This document shows, piece after piece, positions 56,561-64,000 of a DNA stretch of 64,000 bases. Source of the DNA: Amphibacillus cookii (GTDB lineage Bacteria > Bacillota > Bacilli > Bacillales > Amphibacillaceae); assembly GCF_016908375.1 (NCBI RefSeq), contig NZ_JAFBDS010000006.1:210922-274921 (forward strand). The letters are read 5' to 3'. Under the pieces are notes generated by a model that saw only the letters and a program-made list of their open reading frames with translations, had not been told where the DNA came from and ran no database searches. The position numbers and the translations under genes were made by a program. Each line of letters begins with the position of its first letter. Position 1 is the first letter of the stretch.

Positions 56561-59500
56561 TTATGCTTTTAAAACCACATTTCCTTGCCCAAAGTGCGCC
56601 TCAAGTTGCTTAATGGCTGGGTACTGAGGATCAATAAAATAGTCTTCTGATAAGCGAAAGGTCTTTTTATGATTGGATTGATAAATGATAATAGGTATTT
56701 GACCAGGGTATTGCTGACTTACATCATTAATCAATGGCAGATACGCTTCTAACTCATATTCTTGATTGACTTTAATAAATAATTGTTTATCAAGGGTTGG
56801 CTCAGAAGGTAGTTCCTCTAATGCTAGCTGTTCTAAGTTTTGAATAATGACTTGTACCTTTCCATGACGCCAATCTTTTTTCCCTTTAACTGCAACAATC
56901 ATTTGTTCTTCTAGACTTGGCTTTATGTCTCGATAAAGATCAGGAAAAATAACGGCTTCAATCTCTTCCTTCTCATCCGCTAACTGAAGAAAAGCCATCG
57001 ATTCGCCTCTTTTGGTACGAATGATTCTAATCGATTGAATAATCGCAACAAATGCTGGTATTTTTTGATCTTGCTTCGAATAAATGTAAGTAATATCCAT
57101 TAAACCATGTCTTCGAAGAACACGACGCTTCAATGCAAGTGGGTGATCTGTAACGAACATACCTAATAATTCTTTTTCATATGCTAATTTCTGCATAACA
57201 GAGAATGGTTCTACTTGCTGATACTGCCCTTCAAGTTGCAGGCCATCGACAAAGAGATCCGTTTGATCACCAAAGTCACCAAACAGTTCTCCTTGTTCCA
57301 TCGCACGATCAACGGTAGCTAATAATGTAGCACGATCTATATTCCACTCATCGAAGACACCGGCAAGAATTAATGTCTCAATTGCTGAACGATTAACCAT
57401 TTCTAAAGAAATACGCATACAGAAATCAAATAAATCTTTGAAGGAACCTGCTTGCCTCACTTTCAAGATTTCACTAATAACCGGATAACTTAAACCTTTA
57501 ATTGATGATAAACCCATTCTTATTGAGTCGCGATCTGGACGATAGTAATAATAACTTTTATTAATTGAAGGGGGCAATAACGAAAGTGAAGCTTTCTTTG
57601 CTTCCCTAATAAACTGCTGAACCTTTTCTTGCTGACCAGTAATTGTATTTAATAGTTCCGTAAAAAAACAGACCGGGAAATGTGCTTTCAAGTATGCCAA
57701 TTGATAAGTAATAATGCTATAGGCAACAGCATGACTTCGATTAAATCCATAATTGGCAAAGCGATAAATCCAAGAAAAGATCTCTTCAGCTACATGCTGG
57801 GCATAGCCTTTGTTCAAACAACCCGCTATAAATTGTTGTTTAACGGATTCAATGTCTGCTTGCTTCTTTTTACTAATAGCTCGACGTAAAATATCCGCCT
57901 CACCAAAGCTTAATCCCGCAAATTGATGGGCTAATTGGATGATTTGTTCCTGATAGATTAACACCCCATAAGTAGCATCTAGAATTGGCTTTAAATCTGG
58001 ATGTATATAGCTAACCTTTTCTTGCTGATGCTTACGTTTAATGTAAGTATCAATAAAATCCATTGGGCCTGGCCGATATAAAGCATTGACTGCAACGACC
58101 TCTTCAAAATTAGTTGGCTTTAATGCTTTCAAAACACGTTGCATGCCTGCGGACTCAAGTTGAAAAACACCATTGGTTTCGCCTTTTTTAAGCAAATCAA
58201 ACGTACGTTGATCATCAAAAGGAATCTCACTTATTTTTATCGGTTCTTTTTGATAACGACTAATCAAGTTGATAATTCGTTCAATGGTAGTCAAATTACG
58301 CAAACCTAAGAAATCCATTTTCAATAATCCAATAGCTTCTAAGTCACCCATAGGAAACTGGGTTAATAGATTTCCCGATTGATCATGAATGAGCGGGATC
58401 GTATTCAGCAGCGGCTGATCATGAATAATTACCCCAGCAGCATGTGTTGACATATTACGCGGTAATCCTTCCAATATGCGTGCAACTTTAAAAAAACGTT
58501 GAAGTTCTTCATTCTCTTTAATAAAATCAAATAACCGATGAGATGACTTAACCACCTCAACAAGGGAAGCATCGCCTTGAGCAGGAATTTCCTTTAAAAT
58601 AAATTGCAAATCGGCGTCTTTGAGCTTGAACACTTTAGCCAATTCACGAATAATCGAACGTGCTTTGAAGGTCCCAAATGTCCCAATCTGTGCGACAGAC
58701 TCATAACCATACTTAGCCTTAACATAATCAATAACTTCTTGTCTGCGATGGTCTGAAAAATCAACATCAATATCAGGCATCGACACACGTTCAGGATTAA
58801 GGAAACGTTCAAATAAAAGGTTATATTTTAATGGATCTACCGTTGTAATACCTAATAAATAAGCCACGATAGAACCAGCTACTGAGCCTCGACCAGGTCC
58901 AACTAAAATATCTTGAGATTTAGCAAAACGTATAAAATCCCAAACAATTAGGAAATAATCGCTAAAACCCATTTCTTGAATAACTGATAATTCATAGGCC
59001 AATCGGTCTTTGACTTGGCTCATGTCTGAATACTTTTGATCTGCAGCCTGTTCACAAAGTGCACGCAAATAAGTACTAGCATCTTGATCGTCTTCGAGCG
59101 GATACCTCGGTAACATGTGCTGATTAAACGTTAACTCAACCTTACAAGCCGTTGCCATTTTATTGGCTTGGTCTATAAGCTCAGGGTAATCTTCAAAAAA
59201 ATGATAAGCCTCGGTTTGATTAAAAAAGTGATTATTATTTGCAATTTCGAACTGATCCAAGCCGCTTTTCTTATCAATTGCACGAAGACAATGATAAGCT
59301 TGTTGATCTTCACTTCTTAAGTAAGAGACATCGCCAATCGCAACTAATGGCACTTGAAACTGTTGAAGTTGATCAACTTGATCTAAGTCAAATCGTGTTA
59401 AGCCGATCGATGTTCCCTCAGGCCAAATATTGAGAAATTGACGCACCCCTTCTTGATTTGATGTATTTAAATAATGCTTTAAAATGCTTTGTTGAAATGG

Positions 59501-59866
59501 AATAATAATCAGACAATCCTTCAGTAACGTTAAGCATTGTTGATAATCAATCGACTTCTCCACATTTGCTTGAATGATTGAACTTATTTGCACTAACGAC
59601 TGATAGCCTTCAGTATTTTTCGCCAATAATATAATATCTTCAGACTGATCATTTATGTATACGGATGTCTCCATGCCGATAATCGGTCTAATACCCTCTT
59701 TTACACAAGCTTGATAAAAAGCCACTGCCCCGTGCAATACATTGTGGTCAGTTAAAGCAACAGCTGGCATTTGATGTTGCTTCGCCATTTGCACAAGGTC
59801 ATTAATCTTTACTGTACTCTGCATAAACGTATAAGCACTTTTTACTTGTAGATGTACAAATGACAA
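56561..59866 (-). CDS. dnaE: DNA polymerase III alpha subunit DnaE
   Basis: The error-prone lagging-strand polymerase of Firmicutes, which extends primers before hand-off to PolC. 1101 residues: PHP domain (HLQVKSAYTFMQSTVKINDL at the start), polymerase active site (GPGRGSVAGSIVAYLLGI; PDIDVDFSDHRR near 365), helix-hairpin-helix and C-terminal OB domain (FLQLADEKEEIEAVIFPD). Divergent from ytrH. Confidence 0.98.
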   Translation of the reverse strand: MSFVHLQVKSAYTFMQSTVKINDLVQMAKQHQMPAVALTDHNVLHGAVAFYQACVKEGIRPIIGMETSVYINDQSEDIILLAKNTEGYQSLVQISSIIQANVEKSIDYQQCLTLLKDCLIIIPFQQSILKHYLNTSNQEGVRQFLNIWPEGTSIGLTRFDLDQVDQLQQFQVPLVAIGDVSYLRSEDQQAYHCLRAIDKKSGLDQFEIANNNHFFNQTEAYHFFEDYPELIDQANKMATACKVELTFNQHMLPRYPLEDDQDASTYLRALCEQAADQKYSDMSQVKDRLAYELSVIQEMGFSDYFLIVWDFIRFAKSQDILVGPGRGSVAGSIVAYLLGITTVDPLKYNLLFERFLNPERVSMPDIDVDFSDHRRQEVIDYVKAKYGYESVAQIGTFGTFKARSIIRELAKVFKLKDADLQFILKEIPAQGDASLVEVVKSSHRLFDFIKENEELQRFFKVARILEGLPRNMSTHAAGVIIHDQPLLNTIPLIHDQSGNLLTQFPMGDLEAIGLLKMDFLGLRNLTTIERIINLISRYQKEPIKISEIPFDDQRTFDLLKKGETNGVFQLESAGMQRVLKALKPTNFEEVVAVNALYRPGPMDFIDTYIKRKHQQEKVSYIHPDLKPILDATYGVLIYQEQIIQLAHQFAGLSFGEADILRRAISKKKQADIESVKQQFIAGCLNKGYAQHVAEEIFSWIYRFANYGFNRSHAVAYSIITYQLAYLKAHFPVCFFTELLNTITGQQEKVQQFIREAKKASLSLLPPSINKSYYYYRPDRDSIRMGLSSIKGLSYPVISEILKVRQAGSFKDLFDFCMRISLEMVNRSAIETLILAGVFDEWNIDRATLLATVDRAMEQGELFGDFGDQTDLFVDGLQLEGQYQQVEPFSVMQKLAYEKELLGMFVTDHPLALKRRVLRRHGLMDITYIYSKQDQKIPAFVAIIQSIRIIRTKRGESMAFLQLADEKEEIEAVIFPDLYRDIKPSLEEQMIVAVKGKKDWRHGKVQVIIQNLEQLALEELPSEPTLDKQLFIKVNQEYELEAYLPLINDVSQQYPGQIPIIIYQSNHKKTFRLSEDYFIDPQYPAIKQLEAHFGQGNVVLKA

Positions 59867-60008
59867 TGGACTAACCTCCTACATTAAGTTCTTTATTATA
59901 GTCTATTATAGCTGATCGATTAGCCAATTGAAAAATAAAACATAGACAACCCTCTCCAATCATAGACTAGCACTAACCTTATGTTTTGCCTAAAAAGGAG
60001 TTTATCGT

Positions 60009-60341
60009 ATGGAAGAACGTTTTTTTGCCACGATCATCCAATGTTTTTTTATTGCTTTAGGTGTTGTTATTGGTGGGGCGTTCATTGGTAGTATCGGTGC
60101 TTTTGCAAGTGGTGAACCCCCTTTAACACTAATGGGCCGCATTGCTAGAAGCCTCAGGATATGGGCTATAGTAGCTGCAATTGGTGGAACTTTTGATGTT
60201 ATTTCTAATTTTGAGCGTGGTATTATGGAAGGCTCTACGCTGGACATTGTTAAACAAATTATCGTCATTATCACCGCGATGGGTGGCGTTCAAGTTGCTT
60301 TATTAATTATAGAATGGTTAATCCAAGAGGAGCTGACTTAA
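60009..60341 (+). CDS. ytrH: Sporulation membrane protein YtrH
   Basis: 110 residues with three membrane helices and glycine-rich IGGAFIGSIGAFASGEPPLT. YtrH of B. subtilis is a SigE-controlled sporulation protein. AAAAGGAG precedes the ATG. Its TAA overlaps the ytrI ATG by one base (TAATG), so the two are translationally coupled. Confidence 0.92.
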   Translation: MEERFFATIIQCFFIALGVVIGGAFIGSIGAFASGEPPLTLMGRIARSLRIWAIVAAIGGTFDVISNFERGIMEGSTLDIVKQIIVIITAMGGVQVALLIIEWLIQEELT

Positions 60342-60844
60342 TGCATATCCCTCCTTATTTTAAATTTAAAGATTGGCAACTTTTATTGGTTGGTATGTTT
60401 ATAGGAGCTTTAATCGGTTACCTTGTTTTTATTTACATGTACGGTGAATTAATGGAAAAACGCATTGAAGAAAATTTGCGTTTAAGAACGGAGCGACAAG
60501 AATTGCAACTGGCTTATGAAACCCTTGAAGAAAATCTAACAGAACTTAATGAAAAGTATCAACAGAAATTAGTTATTAATGCGATTGATATCATTATTAC
60601 TAATGCTGATCGATTTAAATTAGATCGTTTTATTTTACATGAATTAGAAGAATTGATTAAGGAAGAAGTAAGCGATATCCTTGGTTCAGAAGTGGCTACT
60701 ATAAATGAAAACTATCCTTTATTAATTAAGATGGTAGAAAATAAAAAATATGAAATAGATGGTTTTACTTACCAAGCGTATATTAAGCATTTATTTATCA
60801 ATGAACAAAGCGAAATTCACATTGAGCTTGATATCCAGAGATAA
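60341..60844 (+). CDS. ytrI: Sporulation membrane protein YtrI
   Basis: 167 residues: one N-terminal membrane helix (LLLVGMFIGALIGYLVFIYM), then a coiled-coil segment (MEKRIEENLRLRTERQELQL and ETLEENLTELNEKYQQKL), then a small alpha/beta domain. It pairs with YtrH in sporulation. The start is the ATG at 60341, behind AGAGGAG. A longer frame from 60314 lies inside ytrH. Confidence 0.9.
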   Translation: MHIPPYFKFKDWQLLLVGMFIGALIGYLVFIYMYGELMEKRIEENLRLRTERQELQLAYETLEENLTELNEKYQQKLVINAIDIIITNADRFKLDRFILHELEELIKEEVSDILGSEVATINENYPLLIKMVENKKYEIDGFTYQAYIKHLFINEQSEIHIELDIQR

Positions 60845-60890
60845 GAGCGCTCCAATCTCTTTAACCGTTGTTAGAAATTGGAACACTCTT
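60843..60890. terminator. Terminator between convergent ytrI and nrnA
   Basis: A 14-bp stem (60843-60856 with 60877-60890) overlaps the ytrI stop codon. Two pairs are C-A on the plus strand but G-T wobble on the minus strand, so it folds better in the nrnA transcript. There is no long T-run on either side. Confidence 0.55.
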
Positions 60891-60915
60891 CTCTATCATT
60901 GATTGAGAATACTTT

Positions 60916-61854
60916 TCATTGACAAGCTTGTTCTAGCTCTGCTTTCAATTGATCCGCTTCTTGCCAACTATACACGGTAGCACCCGCAGCAAGCGGATGC
61001 CCCCCTCCATTAAATTGTGCTGCAATTTCATTAATCGCAACACCTTTTGAACGCAGGCGAACACGAATTAATTGTTCTTCTTCTACAAAGATTGCCCAAC
61101 ATTTTATTCCTTTTATATCACCAAATACCCCTACAAGTGCACTCGTTTGGTCTGCTGTAACTTGATAACGTTCCAGAATTTCTTTGGTTAGCTTTACTGT
61201 ACAAACACCGGTTGGACTATGATCAAGCTGGTCCAGTAAATATCCTTTTAATTGCGCAATAGGGAGCTCCATTTCATACATTTGGTTATATAAGGCACTG
61301 CGATCAAATGGATAACGGACTAATTCTGCCGCTACTTTAAACGTATAAGGCGTCGTGCTCGGAAATAGAAACCTTCCCGTATCTCCAACCATTCCGGCAT
61401 ACAGCAAACGTGCAACCTCGGTATTCATTTTTAATCCTTGCTGTGTCCCAGAAATTAGCGTATAAATCATTTCAGAAGTAGAGCTGGCATTGGTATTGAC
61501 CCAGCTTACATCGCCGTATGAATCTACTTCAGGATGATGGTCAATCTTTATTACTTCGCTTGCCTTCATAAAACGCTGGTCATCAATTCGTGGGCGATTG
61601 GCTGTATCACAAATAATAACAAGTGCATTTTCATAAAGATTGTCTGCTATTTGATCCATTGTGGCTAAATAACCCAATGATGCTTCATCTTCTCCAACGC
61701 AATAGACTTCTTTTTCAGGAAAGCTTGTTTGAATGGCTTTCGCTAAACCCACTTGAGCACCAAGTGCATCTGGGTCCGGTCTAACATGACGATGAATAAT
61801 AATTCGATTGTATACTGTAATTCTATCAATAATCCGTTCAGTGACGTCATTCAT
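60916..61854 (-). CDS. nrnA: Bifunctional oligoribonuclease / pAp phosphatase NrnA
   Basis: Degrades 2-5 nt RNAs and 3'-phosphoadenosine 5'-phosphate. DHH-family motifs are IIIHRHVRPDPDALGAQ, ICDTANRPR, VIKIDHHPEVDSYGD and, in the DHHA1 domain, FNGGGHPLAAGA. AGGAG is best spaced for the ATG at 61854, giving 312 residues. It lies 18 bases after ytoI. ytpI, between the two in B. subtilis, is absent. Confidence 0.97.
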   Translation of the reverse strand: MNDVTERIIDRITVYNRIIIHRHVRPDPDALGAQVGLAKAIQTSFPEKEVYCVGEDEASLGYLATMDQIADNLYENALVIICDTANRPRIDDQRFMKASEVIKIDHHPEVDSYGDVSWVNTNASSTSEMIYTLISGTQQGLKMNTEVARLLYAGMVGDTGRFLFPSTTPYTFKVAAELVRYPFDRSALYNQMYEMELPIAQLKGYLLDQLDHSPTGVCTVKLTKEILERYQVTADQTSALVGVFGDIKGIKCWAIFVEEEQLIRVRLRSKGVAINEIAAQFNGGGHPLAAGATVYSWQEADQLKAELEQACQ

Positions 61855-61872
61855 AATTGTCAACTCCTATCT

Positions 61873-63186
61873 TTAATAGCGGTCAATCAATTGGCCTATC
61901 AAGACCGCTTTACCAACGATATCCTTTTCGTGAAATAATTCAATATCTACTTTAACAGATTTTCTTCCAATTTCTAAAATACGTGGAATGATATCGATCG
62001 TACTTTCAAGTTGAACAGGCTTTATAAAATAAACAGAAATATTCTCAACAACAAGGTCACCTTTTTTAGTATAAGCCATAAGACGGCTACTTACTTCAGT
62101 GATAAATGAAACCAACACCCCATTAGATAAGGTACCAAGTGCGTTGGTCATTTGTGGTGTTACTTGAGACTTAAACATATATTGTGATCCTTCTTGTCTC
62201 ATCGTAAGCCCGCTCGTTACAATATCATCAATGGTTTCTCCAACTTGAGGTTGTCTCTGTACATGTTGAAGGGCCTTTAACACATCTTGCCTAGAAATTA
62301 ATCCAATCAGTCGATGATTCGAACTAACAACAGGTACTATTTCAATACCTTCCCAAACCATCATGTGAGCGGCATAAGCCAACGAGGTTTGATTGAAGAC
62401 AGTAATGGGATTCTTTGTCATCACTTTCTCAACAGTGATCTCCGGTGACTTGCCAATCACATCTTTAGACGTAATAATCCCAACCACACGCATCTGTTCA
62501 TCGACCACTGGGTAGCGCGAATGTGTAGTATGATCTTTTAAATAATACCAACGTTCTAATTGATCTGTTCTTTTTAAATAATGAGTTTTTTCATAAGGGG
62601 TGTAAATATCCCCAACAAGAACGATCTCTTTCTTAATTAATTGATCGTATATCGCTCTATTAATCATGGCCGCCACCGTAAAAGTATCATAGCTTGTCGA
62701 TATAATTGGGAGCTGTTGTTGATCGGCTAAACGTTTAATGTGATCATCTGTATCAAATCCACCCGTAATAAGGACAGCTGCTCCTTCTTCCAACGCTAAT
62801 TGATGTGCCTCTACTCTGTTACCAATAATCAACAAAGAGTCTTTTTCTAAATAGCGCATCATGGCATCTGTTTTCATTGCACCAATAACAAATTTATGTA
62901 AGGTTTTATGTAATCCTTCGCGTCCACCCAACACTTGACCATCTACAATTCCGATAATCTCAGCAAAGGTTAAATGTTCGAAGTTTTCCTTTTTTTTCTG
63001 TTCAATTCGAATTGTTCCTACCCGTTCGATTGTACTAACTAATCCTTGATTTTCAGCTTCTTTGATCGCTCGATATGCGGTACCTTCACTTACGCTTAAA
63101 TTTTTAGCGATTTGTCTAACCGAAATTTTATTACCAACTTTTAATGACTCAATATGATGTAATATTTGTTCATGCTTAGTCGCCAA
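61873..63186 (-). CDS. ytoI: YtoI-like CBS/DRTGG-domain regulator
   Basis: 437 residues in a clear domain order: winged-helix DNA-binding domain (KISVRQIAKNLSVSEGTAYR), DRTGG domain (residues 75-190), two CBS domains (VVDEQMRVVGIITSKDVIG; MVWEGIEIVPVVSSNHRLIG) and a C-terminal hotdog domain (MTNALGTLSNGVLVSFI). CBS pairs often bind adenine nucleotides, so it may be an energy- or nucleotide-sensing regulator; its targets are unknown. Confidence 0.9.
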   Translation of the reverse strand: MATKHEQILHHIESLKVGNKISVRQIAKNLSVSEGTAYRAIKEAENQGLVSTIERVGTIRIEQKKKENFEHLTFAEIIGIVDGQVLGGREGLHKTLHKFVIGAMKTDAMMRYLEKDSLLIIGNRVEAHQLALEEGAAVLITGGFDTDDHIKRLADQQQLPIISTSYDTFTVAAMINRAIYDQLIKKEIVLVGDIYTPYEKTHYLKRTDQLERWYYLKDHTTHSRYPVVDEQMRVVGIITSKDVIGKSPEITVEKVMTKNPITVFNQTSLAYAAHMMVWEGIEIVPVVSSNHRLIGLISRQDVLKALQHVQRQPQVGETIDDIVTSGLTMRQEGSQYMFKSQVTPQMTNALGTLSNGVLVSFITEVSSRLMAYTKKGDLVVENISVYFIKPVQLESTIDIIPRILEIGRKSVKVDIELFHEKDIVGKAVLIGQLIDRY

Positions 63187-63421
63187 GGTACTTCACCTAA
63201 CTTTCTTAACTGTACTATATTTCTTATCTACAAGTGTTATTATACAGTTCTTTACTTGAACTATCAATTTTGGTCATACGATTTAAAAGATTTTAATTGA
63301 AAACATGTTTAAGCTTTTCAATCAATATAATGAAAGAAAAGGGTGTTACGATTAAACGTAAAGGTTTACAAATGCTATAATAGGGTATAGGAATATATAA
63401 AACGTTAGAGGAGTGATAGCG

Positions 63422-63901
63422 ATGCCAGCAGAAGAATATAAACGCATTGTCGTTGCAGTTGACGGTTCACAAGCTTCTTTAAAAGCTTTTAAAAAAGCCG
63501 TGCATGTCGCTAAACGTAATGATGCTGATCTTATTATTGCCCATGTTGTTGACACGAAAACAATCTCAACTGCTGAAACCTATGATCAATCGATGATAAA
63601 TCGTTCTGAAACATATGCAAGTCAGTTATTAAATGATTATAAAGTTCAAGCAGAAAATGCGGGTGTAAGAAAAGTGGAAACCCATATTGATTATGGATCA
63701 CCTAAGGTTCGCATCCCAAAATATGTAGCAAAAGCTTTTAGTGCAGATTTGATCATGTGCGGTGCAACAGGCTTAAATGCAGTAGAGCGCTTTCTAATTG
63801 GCAGTGTTTCAGAAAATATAACACGCTATGCTCCATGTGATGTCCTTGTTGTTCGCTCAGATGATGAAGCTGAGGAGCAACACTTAGAACAAACGATTTA
63901 A
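63422..63901 (+). CDS. Universal stress protein (UspA family)
   Basis: 159 residues. KRIVVAVDGSQASLKAF at the start, HVVDTKTIS, and the ATP-binding loop GATGLNAVERFLIGSVSENITRY near the C terminus are present, so it is probably an ATP-binding Usp. AGAGGAG precedes the ATG at 63422. No T-rich terminator follows; the group II intron end lies immediately downstream. Confidence 0.95.
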   Translation: MPAEEYKRIVVAVDGSQASLKAFKKAVHVAKRNDADLIIAHVVDTKTISTAETYDQSMINRSETYASQLLNDYKVQAENAGVRKVETHIDYGSPKVRIPKYVAKAFSADLIMCGATGLNAVERFLIGSVSENITRYAPCDVLVVRSDDEAEEQHLEQTI

Positions 63902-63911
63902 CTAAATCGAG

Positions 63912-64000
63912 TAGATGACTAGCCATTAATTGGCTAGTCGACCTCTCACACCACCGTACGTACGGATCCGTATACGGCGGTTCAATAATTTAAGTATCGT
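63912..64000 (-). mobile_element. 3' end of a group II intron, domains V and VI (partial, cut by the window edge)
   Basis: On the minus strand 63982-63950 folds as domain V: CCGCCGTA pairs with TACGGTGG, a two-base CG bulge follows, and an upper stem TACG/CGTA carries loop GATC. GTGTGAGAGG follows, the usual domain V-VI junction. Domain VI is the hairpin GACTAGCCA / TGGCTAGTC (63939-63931 with 63925-63917). The intron 3' end is near 63905-63915; the body and any reverse transcriptase lie to the right, outside the window. The C-G-C-rich lower stem suggests a class C intron. Confidence 0.8.

Noticed and set aside
63917..63939. Rho-independent terminator of usp
   Set aside because: The hairpin has no following T-run on the plus strand and fits better as domain VI of the adjacent group II intron.

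Overview
The window comes from a low-GC, AT-rich, spore-forming Firmicute of the family Bacillaceae. Three things support this. The gene order closely follows the Bacillus subtilis block ytoI-nrnA-ytrHI-dnaE-malic enzyme-accDA-pfkA-pyk-fxsA-ytvI-ytwI-citZ-icd-phoPR-polA-mutM-ytaF-coaE-speD-nrdR-dnaB-dnaI-ytxC-thrS-infC-rpmI-rplT. Sporulation-associated genes are present (ytxC, ytrH, ytrI, ytvI, ytaF). Regulation is Gram-positive in style: a T-box, an L20-type leader and strong GGAGG ribosome sites. A nitrogen-fixing, facultatively anaerobic relative of Amphibacillus or Natronobacillus would fit, but the species is inference.

Layout. 1-7.4 kb: a VanZ-like fragment, a candidate small RNA, topB, an M42 aminopeptidase, a membrane thioredoxin-like protein, a dimeric dUTPase and two small membrane proteins. 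7.4-12.6 kb: rplT, rpmI, infC, thrS with its T-box, and ytxC. 12.6-14 kb: a gene-poor patch of decayed repeats and IS4-family transposase fragments. 14-26.8 kb: replication, DNA repair and housekeeping genes (dnaI, dnaB, nrdR, speD, coaE, ytaF, mutM, polA), an isochorismatase-type hydrolase and phoPR. 27-44 kb: a compact nitrogen-fixation island. 44-64 kb: central metabolism and conserved genes (icd, citZ, pyk, pfkA, accA, accD, malic enzyme, dnaE, ytrHI, nrnA, ytoI, usp), ending in the 3' end of a group II intron.

The nif island is the main point of interest. One leftward operon runs nifB-H-D-K-E-N-X-W-(HesB-like)-V and makes the MoFe nitrogenase, its iron protein and the FeMo-cofactor pathway including homocitrate. 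Upstream, modABC imports molybdate. Diverging from modA are two rightward genes for a fused 2-oxoacid:ferredoxin oxidoreductase, which could supply low-potential electrons. The island lies between phoP and icd, where B. subtilis has mdh; no mdh is present in this window. A copy of the same roughly 150-bp dispersed repeat lies on each side, in the same orientation.

The island promoters carry readable control sites. The nifB promoter has a perfect GlnR/TnrA operator centred at about -50. The oxidoreductase promoter has an Fnr/Crp-type box centred at -41.5. The modA promoter has a perfect 46-bp palindrome overlapping its -35 element. Together these suggest control by nitrogen, oxygen and a third unidentified signal, possibly molybdate. 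NifB appears to start at an AUU codon. At least seven copies of the 150-bp repeat, all in one orientation, and three copies of a MITE-like repeat fill the intergenic spaces.
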